A DNA stretch of 37,974 bases from Saprospiraceae bacterium (GTDB taxonomy: Bacteria; Bacteroidota; Bacteroidia; Chitinophagales; Saprospiraceae), in assembly GCA_019694255.1 (NCBI GenBank), contig JAIBCI010000057.1, forward strand, positions 1 through 37,974. Reading direction: 5' to 3'. This document shows, one piece after another, positions 7,146 through 16,125 of the stretch; within the stretch, counting starts at the first letter, position 1, and every line of letters starts with the position of its first letter. Below the pieces are notes generated by a model, which ran no database searches, was not told the origin of the DNA, and saw only the letters and a list, made by a program, of their open reading frames with translations. The translations under genes were made by a program, and so were the position numbers.

Positions 7146-7197
7146 ATAATTTGTATTTACTTGCGATATTGCTTTTAGTGTGTGGTCGCAGAACTTG

Positions 7198-7230
7198 ATG
7201 ATTTGTCAATTCAAATCATACCATTTTTTC
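7198..7230 (+). terminator. Intrinsic terminator after aspartate kinase
   Basis: ATGATTTG (7198-7205) pairs with CAAATCAT (7212-7219) around the loop TCAATT, followed by ACCATTTTTTC. The stem is AT-rich but perfect and lies between two convergent genes, 53 bases after the lysC stop and 4 bases or so from the barstar gene end. Confidence 0.5.
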
Positions 7231-7234
7231 AATT

Positions 7235-7699
7235 TCAGATTTTATTTGTTTTTGTAAGGTAATCGAAAGGAACTTCTAACTCTTTGAACATGCCTTCAAG
7301 GCCTTCACAATGATCAATGATTATATAGCATTTTTTTTCAACGTCACCACCTTCAGCAAACTCATCTGTGACGGCACCGCACCAATCATTTAATAGTAAA
7401 ATTATTGCTTCTTTAAGATATTTTTTTTCTGGTTGATCCTCCATGATTAGGTCAAACTGTTGGATATATAAAATAATACAATCCTGTGAAATCCACGAAA
7501 GATCAAGTAAATTATCAAAAAGAGCGTCTAGATTTCTTCCGTAGTAATCTGGAAAGTTAAGTGAAGCTGCCATCGAATCATGCAGCGTATTTTCGGTTCG
7601 GCAATTCGCTCCGTTCAGCGTTGCAACAAAGCAATTCTCAGTGTACTGATCAGGCAATCGATTATTTAGGTTAATATTAATTATAAAAGGCTTCAGCAT
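7235..7699 (-). CDS. Barstar-family ribonuclease inhibitor
   Basis: This 154-residue protein should bind and block the barnase-type ribonuclease encoded immediately upstream, protecting the producer's cytoplasm. The barstar signature is clear: a helix ending in LNFPDYYGRNLDALFDNLLDL (from about 48), in which Asp58 and Asp62 match Asp35 and Asp39 of barstar, the two main contacts with the enzyme's active site. The protein is longer than classic barstar (about 90 residues), with extra sequence at both ends and an acidic C-terminal half (EFAEGGDVE). There is no signal peptide, fitting a cytoplasmic inhibitor. Its ATG overlaps the TGA of the ribonuclease gene (TGATG), so the two are translationally coupled. 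Confidence 0.88.
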   Translation of the reverse strand: MLKPFIININLNNRLPDQYTENCFVATLNGANCRTENTLHDSMAASLNFPDYYGRNLDALFDNLLDLSWISQDCIILYIQQFDLIMEDQPEKKYLKEAIILLLNDWCGAVTDEFAEGGDVEKKCYIIIDHCEGLEGMFKELEVPFDYLTKTNKI

Positions 7700-8154
7700 C
7701 AGCGTATTTTAATAAATGTTTTATAATGATCACTTGTAAAATAGGCACTACCATCAGATCCGGTTATCAAACGTTCGGCACCCCGATGAACTAATTTGGA
7801 TTTGGGGTGTACATCCCATTCTTGATATCTAATCCTTTGGCCTGTAGTATTATAGGTAACGAGTCTTTTTTCGCGATTTGAAAATATTCTTCCCCCGACA
7901 TAACCTACAGGTGCTTTGCCATTCTGAAGTATGTAATTCAATGTTGCTTCAGCATAACTAGGTATAGTATCCTTCAGGAGTGAAGAATGCTCTGCGCGCT
8001 CATTAGACGGATTATTCGACTTTAAAGGTCTTTGCGGCAAAGAAGTCGCTAAATCTTTACCATAATTTTGAACATGGAAGACATAGAAATATAATATTCC
8101 GCAAATTCCAATTATTGATAGAAATAATAATATTCTACTTTGTTTCAGGCTCAT
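7699..8154 (-). CDS. Barnase-type guanyl-specific ribonuclease, membrane-anchored or secreted
   Basis: This encodes 151 residues. The frame is open further upstream, but ATG 8154 gives a proper N-terminus (MSLKQSRILLFLSIIGICG...) with a signal peptide or anchor at about 7-27. A polar linker (about 30-65) leads to the microbial RNase domain: GYVGGRIFSNREKRL (84-98), QEWDV with Glu112 (barnase Glu73, general base), HRGAER with Arg124 and Arg128 (Arg83, Arg87), and SDHYKTF with His143 (His102, general acid). All core catalytic residues are therefore present. Its start overlaps the end of the RND pump gene by 20 bases and its stop overlaps the barstar start. The enzyme should act outside the cytoplasm, on imported or environmental RNA or on competitors. 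Confidence 0.88.
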   Translation of the reverse strand: MSLKQSRILLFLSIIGICGILYFYVFHVQNYGKDLATSLPQRPLKSNNPSNERAEHSSLLKDTIPSYAEATLNYILQNGKAPVGYVGGRIFSNREKRLVTYNTTGQRIRYQEWDVHPKSKLVHRGAERLITGSDGSAYFTSDHYKTFIKIR

Positions 8155-11100
8155 TTTGTAAAAGATTGAACTTTTGTCCAATCCAACTACGAGTATTGTG
8201 TCCAAAAATATACATACAGGGGACAACCAGCAGCGTTAGAAAAGTTGCCACAATCAGGCCAAAAATTATAGTCCATGCTAAAGGTCCCCAGAACTTAACG
8301 TTATCGCCACCAAGAAAAAAATGAGGATTGAATTCTGTAAACAAAGTTGCAAAATCCATATTAAGACCAATTGCTAGTGGAATCAGACCCAGAATTGCTG
8401 AAATTGCAGTTAGTATAACTGGTGTAATACGTGTGGCACCACCTTCCACGACAGCATCAATAACCGAAAGGCCATGGTGGCGTAACTCATCGATAAACTC
8501 GATCAGCAGAATGCCGTTTCGCACGACGATTCCAGCAAGCGAAAATATACCAACACCAGTCATTACGACGCTAAATTTCATATGGAATAATCCAAATCCA
8601 AGCGCAATTCCAATCAGTGAGAACAGTACCGTGCTAAAAATAATAAACGGCTTAACCAGGGAATTAAATTGGGTGACCAGTATCAATAACATGAGGGCAA
8701 GTGCAGTGCCAAATGCTACTCCCAGAAATCCTGCAGTCTCCTGTTGTTGTTCCAACTCACCTGTAAATGAAACGTCATAGCCTTCGGGTATATTCATTTT
8801 GCCTACCACTGATTTTATTTCATCCACAACCTGGTTTGGGCTATAGCCGTGCGTAACGTCTGAACTTAACGTTATAAGCCGCTTTTGATTTTTACGGTTA
8901 ATACTGCTGATGGATTTTCCATATTTTATTTGAACAAATGAGGACAAGGGAATTTGTTTGAATTGCTGCGAAGACATATCCATAAATGCAACATTCAACG
9001 AGAGTATTCTGTCCAGGTGCTGCCTGTCAGCTTCTTTTACACGAAGCTGAATGGGGTAATCGTCATTAGCATCTCTGTATTTTGAGACCTCCTTGCCAAA
9101 AAGTGCAGTTCTTATCTCAACGGCGATTTGCGCAAGACTAACACCTTCCCGCTGCGCCTTTTCTTCATCCAGATCGATAATAATTTCTGGTTTGCTAATC
9201 TGGAAATCAGAGCTTAGAGATTCCACTCCCTTGATTCCAGAATTTGAAATTTCGGTTTGTATTTTTTTCGATAAATCATCCAGCACTTCAAAATCGTCAC
9301 CGCTGATCTCCATGTTAATAGCTTTTCCAACCGGAGGGCCACCTCTTTCTTTTTCAATAATGAGTTCTGCACCGGCTATTCCGTCTCGGAATTCATTTTT
9401 GATATTTTCAAGAATGTCCACAGTTGAAATACCATGTCTGTCCGCAAATTTCTTAAAGGCTACTGTAACTTTGCTTTTATGCGGTGCCGGTACACGATCA
9501 GGGTTATCCTGTGTGCCGGTACCTAATCCGATATTTGAAATAACTGAAGTAACAATGGGGTTATTTGATCCAATTACTTTATAAACTCTTTTTTCTATGA
9601 TTCTGGTAATTGAGTCCGTAACACTTGCATCAGTCCCCATCGGTAATTTACAATATACAAAGGCAAAATTGGGATCTCCATCCGGGAAAGTCTCGATCAG
9701 TGGCTTGGTGCCAAGATAGAACATCCAGGAAAAAATTAGAAACAAGAAGGAGGCAATGATAATAGTTACAGGACGCCATCCTTTAAGAAGCCAACGAAGG
9801 AGTTGTCGGTACATATTGATGAAGGAAGGCCATATTCTATTCTGAAATACTAGAATAAATCCTTCCAAGAAAAAATGATAGAGTAGAATTAGTCCGACCA
9901 CTACGAATCCTAAATTGCCCATTCCTCGTGCACCAAACAAGTAAGCTAAAATACTTACTGCAATAAGTCCTCCTATTATTCTGAAATAATCTCTAAACTT
10001 GGATTTTTCAAGATGGTCATCGCGTTTCATAAATGAGACAGCGAATACAGGATTCATTACAAAAGCCACAAAGAGTGAAGCACCAAGGGTTATAATCAGA
10101 GTTACTGGCAGATTTGACATGAATTTTCCAATAATTCCAGGCCAGAATAGCAAAGGAACAAAAGGCATCAGCGTAGTTAGTGTTCCTGTAAGTACTGGAA
10201 GAAAGACTTCACCAGCAGCATCCTGCGCTGCTCTGACAATGCTTATATCTTTATTTTTATTATAAATGCGATGTGTGTTTTCAATAACGACTATTGCATC
10301 ATCCACAATAATTCCCAAGGCAAGTAAAAAAGAAAACAATACAATCACATTCATGGTAAGACCCATTGAAGGAAGGATAATAAACGCAACCATACAGGAA
10401 AGTGGCACGGCCAATCCAACAAAAAATGCATTGGTAAATCCCATGAAAAACATGAGTACAAATACTACAAAAATAAATCCAAGTATAACAGTATTGAAAA
10501 GATCGTGTAACTGTACTCTGGTGTTTTCTGACGTATCTCCGGTCACCTTAATTTTTAACCCCTCAGGAAACCGGCTTGACTGGTACTCGTCAATAATTTT
10601 GTAAATCTTATCAGTCGCATCAATGAGATTCTCTCCACTGCGTTTGATAACATTGAGGGTCACTACACTTTTATTATCCAATCTTGCGAAATCCTGTTTT
10701 TCCTTGAAGGCGTCTTTAATATCTGCAATGTCTTTTAAAAAAACCTGATTGCCCTGAAAACTGCGAATAACAATATCGCCGATCTCCTTCGGGGATTCAA
10801 ATTCACCTGTGATCCGAATATTTCTGCGCAAACCTTGAATATTTAATTCGCCTCCTGAAATATTCATATTCTGTCTTTGGATAGCGCCTTCGATATCGCC
10901 AAAGGTCATTCCCAGCAGATTTAATTTCATGAGATCAATATTGACCTGAATTTCACGATCAACGCCTCCAATGATATCAACTCTGGTAATTTCCTTTAGC
11001 GTCTCAATCTTGTCTCTGAGTTGTTCTGCATATCCTTTGATCCGGTCTAGAGGAAAATCACCCGCTATATTAATATTCATGATCGGAATCTCGCTGAAAT

Positions 11101-11521
11101 CAAACTCCTGAACCTGAGGATCTGTTTTTAAGTCTGTAGGAAGGTCTTTCTTTGCTTTGTCCACTGCATCAGATACCCTTTGCTTACAAATTTTGGGATC
11201 CATGTTTGTGTTAAATTCCGCGATCACCAGACTAAAGTCAGAAATAGAGTTGCTGGTAACTTTTTTTATTCCATTAATTGACTTTAGCTGTTTTTCAATT
11301 TGCTTGCTTATAAGGTTTTCTACATCCTGAGGAGTAGCCCCGGGATAGATTGTTGAAACTGATACCGTTGGAATCACAATGTCTGGAAACAACTCCTTTG
11401 GAGTTCTGTTATAAGCAATATAACCAGCAATACATATAATAAATGTAAAAATGTATATTGATGTCGAATTTTTTATACACCAGTTGGTGAAAGACAAATG
11501 CTTGATATCCTGACTATGCAT
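8135..11521 (-). CDS. RND-family efflux pump, inner-membrane subunit (AcrB/HAE1 type)
   Basis: This 1128-residue proton-driven transporter expels drugs or other hydrophobic compounds. It shows the RND pattern: an N-terminal helix, a porter loop with PTVSVSTIYPGATPQDVE, six helices including 'ALGIIVDDAIVVIENTHR' (TM4, with the two charged Asp residues of the proton relay), a second porter loop, and the C-terminal helices. Compared with classic AcrB (about 1050) there is an insertion between TM6 and TM7 (about 515-590) that contains two extra hydrophobic segments. I chose ATG 11521; a GTG two codons upstream is the alternative. The adaptor gene precedes it by 38 bases. No outer-membrane TolC gene lies nearby. 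Confidence 0.93.
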   Translation of the reverse strand: MHSQDIKHLSFTNWCIKNSTSIYIFTFIICIAGYIAYNRTPKELFPDIVIPTVSVSTIYPGATPQDVENLISKQIEKQLKSINGIKKVTSNSISDFSLVIAEFNTNMDPKICKQRVSDAVDKAKKDLPTDLKTDPQVQEFDFSEIPIMNINIAGDFPLDRIKGYAEQLRDKIETLKEITRVDIIGGVDREIQVNIDLMKLNLLGMTFGDIEGAIQRQNMNISGGELNIQGLRRNIRITGEFESPKEIGDIVIRSFQGNQVFLKDIADIKDAFKEKQDFARLDNKSVVTLNVIKRSGENLIDATDKIYKIIDEYQSSRFPEGLKIKVTGDTSENTRVQLHDLFNTVILGFIFVVFVLMFFMGFTNAFFVGLAVPLSCMVAFIILPSMGLTMNVIVLFSFLLALGIIVDDAIVVIENTHRIYNKNKDISIVRAAQDAAGEVFLPVLTGTLTTLMPFVPLLFWPGIIGKFMSNLPVTLIITLGASLFVAFVMNPVFAVSFMKRDDHLEKSKFRDYFRIIGGLIAVSILAYLFGARGMGNLGFVVVGLILLYHFFLEGFILVFQNRIWPSFINMYRQLLRWLLKGWRPVTIIIASFLFLIFSWMFYLGTKPLIETFPDGDPNFAFVYCKLPMGTDASVTDSITRIIEKRVYKVIGSNNPIVTSVISNIGLGTGTQDNPDRVPAPHKSKVTVAFKKFADRHGISTVDILENIKNEFRDGIAGAELIIEKERGGPPVGKAINMEISGDDFEVLDDLSKKIQTEISNSGIKGVESLSSDFQISKPEIIIDLDEEKAQREGVSLAQIAVEIRTALFGKEVSKYRDANDDYPIQLRVKEADRQHLDRILSLNVAFMDMSSQQFKQIPLSSFVQIKYGKSISSINRKNQKRLITLSSDVTHGYSPNQVVDEIKSVVGKMNIPEGYDVSFTGELEQQQETAGFLGVAFGTALALMLLILVTQFNSLVKPFIIFSTVLFSLIGIALGFGLFHMKFSVVMTGVGIFSLAGIVVRNGILLIEFIDELRHHGLSVIDAVVEGGATRITPVILTAISAILGLIPLAIGLNMDFATLFTEFNPHFFLGGDNVKFWGPLAWTIIFGLIVATFLTLLVVPCMYIFGHNTRSWIGQKFNLLQNEPETK

Positions 11522-11559
11522 AACCACCCTGAAATTTTTTAAAAAAGTCTATTGAAAGA

Positions 11560-12699
11560 TTATAACTGAATAATTTGGCCATCCACTAACTCGCTGTATC
11601 CTGTTGTGATAATGACTTCTCCTTTTTGAAGTCCTGATTTAATTACTGTGTCGCCATTATATTCCGTATCAACCACTACATTTTTCTTTTTGGCATAAAG
11701 AATGCCGTCGTTCATTTCAGCCGTCAGAATATAATCTTCGCCATCGACACTATGTTGAATGATATTAGAACTTACTACGATTGCATTTTTTATTTGTGTA
11801 TCGTTAATTCTTATTCTTGCAGCTTGATTCGGTTTAAATTCAGGATTGGGTGGCAGACTAGATTCAACCAGTATGGTGCGGCTAGAAGTATTGACAGCTG
11901 CAGAGACAAAACTCAGTTTTGAATTGATTTCCTTGTTTAAGTCAGGAAAATAAATTTTTACTGGATTGCCGGTTTTGGCTTTTGACGCATACATATCTGA
12001 CAATTTAGCTTTAACTGTAAGCTTACTATTATTTACAACACGAATTCCCTGAAAACCTGGCGAAGCGATTTCGCCTAATTTTAATTTTATTTCATCTACA
12101 GTTCCTGACACCGGTGATTTTATACTTGCCATTCTGACCTGAGCATTGAGGGTTTCAATTTTTTTCTCAAGTTGTTCTTTCTGATTCTTTGCCATGAGAT
12201 ACTGTGCTTCGCTCCCGATATTTTGTTCCCATAGTGATTTTTGTTTTTCATACATCGTGTTCGCCGTAGCGAGCGCTGTTTTAACTTCTTCGATTCCCTG
12301 TCGAAGGGCAGCAGCATCTAAAGTTGCCAGTACTTGCCCGGCAACAACCCTGTTTCCTTCTTTAACCAGTATCGATTTAACGACACCAGGCATTTGAGGA
12401 GCTACTAGTACGTTGAGCTCGGCATCAACCATTCCTTGTGCTTCTATAAAATGATTAAATGTGGATATTCCTACAGTATCTACCTGCACTTTTTTAGCCC
12501 TTCCGGATTTACCCATGAGGCTTGTGTCACTTTTTTCGATAATGCTTTCCAACTCTTTTATTCTCTGGGTGGCGGTAGCAACTTGTGTTTTGAGGGTGGC
12601 AAGTTCCTCCGTCGGCGTTTTGGCTCCATTATTCTTCGAACAACCCGCTATCAGAGCGATTATAATTAGACTGGTTCCAAGTCGATAAGACAATCTCAT
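11560..12699 (-). CDS. RND efflux adaptor lipoprotein (HlyD/AcrA type)
   Basis: This encodes a 379-residue periplasmic adaptor linking the pump to an outer-membrane channel. ATG 12699 begins a lipoprotein signal peptide (MRLSYRLGTSLIIIALIAGC) with lipobox IAGC at Cys20, so it should be lipid-anchored; an in-frame TTG nine codons upstream is less likely. A short coiled coil (about 32-56) precedes the barrel-sandwich start (QGMVDAELNVLVAPQMPGVVKSI, about 87 on). The alpha-hairpin (about 135-190, EKQKSLWEQNIGSEAQYLMAK) is short. The second lipoyl half 'ASIKSPVSGTVDEIKLKLGE' follows, then the beta-barrel and membrane-proximal domains (ITTGYSELVDGQIIQL end). It precedes the pump gene and follows mutS after 109 bases. 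Confidence 0.9.
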   Translation of the reverse strand: MRLSYRLGTSLIIIALIAGCSKNNGAKTPTEELATLKTQVATATQRIKELESIIEKSDTSLMGKSGRAKKVQVDTVGISTFNHFIEAQGMVDAELNVLVAPQMPGVVKSILVKEGNRVVAGQVLATLDAAALRQGIEEVKTALATANTMYEKQKSLWEQNIGSEAQYLMAKNQKEQLEKKIETLNAQVRMASIKSPVSGTVDEIKLKLGEIASPGFQGIRVVNNSKLTVKAKLSDMYASKAKTGNPVKIYFPDLNKEINSKLSFVSAAVNTSSRTILVESSLPPNPEFKPNQAARIRINDTQIKNAIVVSSNIIQHSVDGEDYILTAEMNDGILYAKKKNVVVDTEYNGDTVIKSGLQKGEVIITTGYSELVDGQIIQL

Positions 12700-12808
12700 T
12701 TCTATAAATTTAATTTTCTGATGCAATCAACATTATTGGTTATCTAAGGTTTTGGCTATCAGCACAAAATCACTACTATTCACAATTAATTTAAATTTAA
12801 TCTCTGTG

Positions 12809-15421
12809 TCATTCTTCATCCAGTCTTCTGCGCAATCTCTCCTGCAATTCATTTAGTTTGATCAAAGCTTCAATAGGGCTAATTGCCTCTGTATTTAGAT
12901 TTAGAATTTCCTCCTCCATGAGACTTGTATTATTTATTTTCAACACCTTAAGGTTTAAACCCTCCGCTTTTCCATCATGGTGCTGTCGTGCGCTTTCGAG
13001 TTCTGCCAACTTCTGCCTTGCTGAACTGATGATGGCTTCTGGCATGCCAGCCATTTGGGCGACATGGATGCCAAAAGAATGCTCCGATCCGCCTTCAAGT
13101 AACTTTCTGAGAAAAATTACATTTTTGCCTGATTCTTTGGTTGCAACATGAAAATTTTTTACCCTTGGCAATTCCTCACCCAGCTCATTGAGTTCGTGAT
13201 AATGTGTTGCGAATAAAGTCTTCGGACGCAAAGGGGAGTTATGCAGATAACATGCTATAGACCAGGCAATCGAAATACCATCATACGTGCTCGTGCCTCG
13301 TCCAATTTCATCCAGGAGAACCAATGAGCGTGAGGATAGATTATTGAGTATGGCAGACGTCTCATTCATCTCAACCATAAAAGTTGACTCTCCGGATGAA
13401 ATATTATCGCTTGCACCTACACGCGTAAACAGCCGGTCGTGAATTCCCAAAATTGCCTTGTTACAAGGTACAAAAGAACCCGCTTGTGCCAAAATGCAAA
13501 TAAGTGCTGTCTGACGCAGTATTGCAGATTTGCCGCTCATGTTAGGTCCAGTGATCATTAATATCTGCTGTTGATCCCTGTCAATAAATATATCATTTGG
13601 AATAAAAGACTCGCCTGTTGGCAGCATGCGCTCAATGACAGGATGGCGTCCTCCTTCTATCATAATGGAGTCACCATCAGTAATTTCAGGCTGAATGTAC
13701 TGAAATTGTTCCGCTTGAATGGCAAAACCCAATAGGCAATCCAATAAGGCGACAGTGCGGGCATTTTTCTGTAATGGCAACAAATATGCCTGTGCGCTTT
13801 CAATCAGTTCTTTGTAGAGTTCTTCTTCAAGAGAGATTATTTTTTCTTCGGCTCCAAGAATTTTGTCCTCGAGTTCTTTTAGGCGAGATGTGATATACCT
13901 TTCACCGGTAGACATTGTTTGTTTTCTGATCCAGTCTGGCGGAATTATATCCTGATTTTTGTATTTGTTGGTTACTTCAAGATAATAGCCAAATACCGAG
14001 TTATAACCGATTTTGAGATTTGTTATACCTGTTCTAAGGGATTCTTCCTTTTGAATTTCGAGTAGCAGGTCTTTGCTGTTTGTTAGAATATATTTCAGGT
14101 CATCGAGTTCACGGTTATACCCTGGCTTGAAAATTCCCCCTTTGTTTATTACAACAGGCGCATCAGATTCAAGCGCGAATTCAATATTCCTAAGCAAATT
14201 GGCGCAGCCATCCAATGCATTGACTGATTCAAGAAGCAGACTATCCGATGTATGACAAAGCAGAACTATGATCTTCTGGATCTTTTCAAGTGCCTTGCCA
14301 ACTGCTTTGAACTCCCTGGGATTGATTTTGTGCATTGGTAATTTGGCGACGAGTCTTTCCAGGTCACCGAATCCGTTCAATGCTGAAAGCAATTCTTCAC
14401 GCAAATTAGCTTCCTGAACGAGATATCGAACTGCATTATGCCGGTCAACAATTGATTTTCTGTCTATCAGCGGCATTAATAACCATTTATTGAGCATTCG
14501 AGCCCCCATAGGTGTAGTCGTCCTGTCAATGACGTTGATTAATGATTGGCCACTTTCATTCAGAGGGTGGATGAGTTCAAGATTCCTGATGGTGAACTTG
14601 TCCATCCACATTGACTCTTGATCGATCAGACGAGACATTCCGGAAAGTTGTCTGGGATTTGTTGTCTCGTTCCTTTCCAAATATTGCAACAGCGATCCGG
14701 CTGCCATCTGCGCAAGCCGGCATTCATCAACTCCAAATCCTTTTAGGTTAACGACATTAAAATGTTGCGTTAGTTTTTTATATGCAAAGGAATCACTGTA
14801 ATGCCAATCATCTAAAAAGTAGGTATAATACCCACTACCGATCAATTGTTCAAAGTTACCTTTCATTGATTTAGGTAGTAGCAATTCCGAAGGACTGAAG
14901 TTTTGTAGCATCCTGTTTATTGAAATCAGGTTTCCCTCAGCCAGATAAAATTCGCCCGTGGACACATCCGCCAATGCAAGGCCTGCATGTTCTAAATCCT
15001 GGATAAAAAATGAAGCTAAATAATTATTTTTTTTTTGGTCAAGCAACCTGCCGTCAAGTGTGATTCCAGGTGTTACAATATCCGATATTCCTCTCTTGAG
15101 AACTTTTTTGCCTTTACCAGGCTTTTCCAATTGCTCACAGATGGCAACGCGATATCCGCCGCGCACGAGCTTGGGTAGATAGTTGTCAAGGGCATGAAAT
15201 GGAAAACCGGCTAATTCAATATCAGAGCCTCCATTATTCCGGCTGGTGAGGGTTATGCCTAGTACCCCGGAAGTTGTAATGGCGTCTTCGCCAAAGGTCT
15301 CATAAAAATCTCCGACGCGATAGAGTAGGATTGCATCGGGATGACGTGCCTTCATCTCTAAATACTGCTCCATCAGCGGTGTGGTGGTCTTAACCTCAAA
15401 TAACAGGTTCTGCTTCGTCAT
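12809..15421 (-). CDS. mutS: DNA mismatch repair protein MutS
   Basis: This 870-residue protein recognises mismatches and recruits MutL. The mismatch-reading motif LLYRVGDFYETFGEDA is at about 32-47 (Phe39, Glu41). It is followed by the connector, core and clamp domains, and then the ATPase with Walker A ITGPNMSGKS (about 622-631), Walker B VLLDEIGRGTS and 'FATHYHEL'. The C-terminal tail (KLNELQERLRRRLDEE) resembles the dimerisation end. ATG 15421 is preferred over a GTG ten codons upstream, because the latter would place the TAnnTTTG promoter box inside the gene and lengthen the N-terminus beyond the family norm. The gene leads the minus-strand run into the efflux genes. Confidence 0.96.
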   Translation of the reverse strand: MTKQNLLFEVKTTTPLMEQYLEMKARHPDAILLYRVGDFYETFGEDAITTSGVLGITLTSRNNGGSDIELAGFPFHALDNYLPKLVRGGYRVAICEQLEKPGKGKKVLKRGISDIVTPGITLDGRLLDQKKNNYLASFFIQDLEHAGLALADVSTGEFYLAEGNLISINRMLQNFSPSELLLPKSMKGNFEQLIGSGYYTYFLDDWHYSDSFAYKKLTQHFNVVNLKGFGVDECRLAQMAAGSLLQYLERNETTNPRQLSGMSRLIDQESMWMDKFTIRNLELIHPLNESGQSLINVIDRTTTPMGARMLNKWLLMPLIDRKSIVDRHNAVRYLVQEANLREELLSALNGFGDLERLVAKLPMHKINPREFKAVGKALEKIQKIIVLLCHTSDSLLLESVNALDGCANLLRNIEFALESDAPVVINKGGIFKPGYNRELDDLKYILTNSKDLLLEIQKEESLRTGITNLKIGYNSVFGYYLEVTNKYKNQDIIPPDWIRKQTMSTGERYITSRLKELEDKILGAEEKIISLEEELYKELIESAQAYLLPLQKNARTVALLDCLLGFAIQAEQFQYIQPEITDGDSIMIEGGRHPVIERMLPTGESFIPNDIFIDRDQQQILMITGPNMSGKSAILRQTALICILAQAGSFVPCNKAILGIHDRLFTRVGASDNISSGESTFMVEMNETSAILNNLSSRSLVLLDEIGRGTSTYDGISIAWSIACYLHNSPLRPKTLFATHYHELNELGEELPRVKNFHVATKESGKNVIFLRKLLEGGSEHSFGIHVAQMAGMPEAIISSARQKLAELESARQHHDGKAEGLNLKVLKINNTSLMEEEILNLNTEAISPIEALIKLNELQERLRRRLDEE

Positions 15422-15455
15422 CCGGTGATTTTCCACAAAGGTACATTTCACCGGA
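15421..15455. promoter_or_regulatory. Dyad TCCGGTGA...TCACCGGA around the mutS promoter
   Basis: Perfect 8-base arms at 15421-15428 and 15448-15455 flank the mutS -7 box (15436-15443) with a 19-base spacer, the left arm ending on the A of the start codon. The geometry is that of an operator that would block the promoter. The upstream arm probably lies outside the transcript, so an RNA hairpin is less likely. Confidence 0.4.
15436..15443 (-). promoter_or_regulatory. mutS: TAnnTTTG -7 box of mutS
   Basis: On the minus strand TACCTTTG lies 14 bases before the chosen ATG 15421, the short spacing usual in Bacteroidota. No convincing -33 TTG is found at the right distance. Confidence 0.5.
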
Positions 15456-15591
15456 CTCTGTCTGGCAGCTATAGATTGCTTTTTATTGCAATATATTCAA
15501 TGTTAACTGACATTCTTCCTGTTCCGACAAGCACTTGTAGGAGCATAGCCAGTGAATCACAGCAAAAGACAACGTTCGTTTATATTTTTGG

Positions 15592-15620
15592 TTGAGGGAT
15601 TCATTTCTATTATAAATTTG
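15592..15620 (+). promoter_or_regulatory. Bacteroidota-type promoter (TTG ... TAAATTTG)
   Basis: TTG at 15592-15594 and TAAATTTG at 15613-15620 are 18 bases apart and 19 bases before ATG 15640. This is the best-formed -33/-7 pair in the window. Confidence 0.6.
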
Positions 15621-15639
15621 TACAACAATTTTTTCTTAT

Positions 15640-16119
15640 ATGTCAAATGTTTTTCGCTCAATCAAGGACTCAGAATACCAGCAAATACTTGATGCCGTAC
15701 CGCTCATCGCTATTCTGATCGGTGCAGCTGATGATCATTTTGATCCTGTCGAGAAAGAGTGGGCAAAAAAAATAGTTCATATTCGGACCTTTGCGCACGA
15801 TATCGACCTGAAGCCAATCTACCAGGACCTGGAGCCTGAATTTGAGAAGAGGCTGAATGCATTGTGGAAAGAACTTCCCAAAACCAGTGCGGAAAGGAAC
15901 AAGAATATTTCTTCCAGGCTTTCAGGACTGAATGTAATTTTTCCAAAACTCCATCCAAGAATTGCGTCTGGAATTTATGAGGGTTTACTTGACTATGCAG
16001 AACAAATTGCGAAAGCGTCAGGCGGTTTTATGCGTATGCTATCCGTATCTCAGGAAGAAAATGAATGGATTGGCCTGCCTATGCTGGATCCGGTCTTCTT
16101 TGAAGATGAAGAAGAATGA
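15640..16119 (+). CDS. Conserved hypothetical protein with a TerB-like start
   Basis: This encodes 159 residues. The N-terminal half is alpha-helical, and 'VPLIAILIGAADDHFDPVEKEWAKK' (about 19-43) has the acidic turn and helix pattern of TerB-like domains, which often coordinate a metal through such residues; this is only a pattern match. A short linker (KTSAERNKNISSR) and a second helical part follow, ending with an acidic tail (FFEDEEE). There is no signal peptide or membrane segment, so it should be cytoplasmic. It has its own promoter, is divergent from mutS, and ends 6 bases from the convergent beta-barrel gene. Function unknown. Confidence 0.75.
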   Translation: MSNVFRSIKDSEYQQILDAVPLIAILIGAADDHFDPVEKEWAKKIVHIRTFAHDIDLKPIYQDLEPEFEKRLNALWKELPKTSAERNKNISSRLSGLNVIFPKLHPRIASGIYEGLLDYAEQIAKASGGFMRMLSVSQEENEWIGLPMLDPVFFEDEEE

Positions 16120-16125
16120 AAGAAG

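Noticed and set aside
8155-8226. Longer start for the barnase gene
   Set aside because: The upstream extension lies deep in the pump gene and would put 24 residues ahead of a normal signal peptide; ATG 8154 fits better.
15422-15451. GTG start ten codons upstream of mutS
   Set aside because: It would place the TAnnTTTG promoter box inside the coding region and extend MutS beyond its usual N-terminus.
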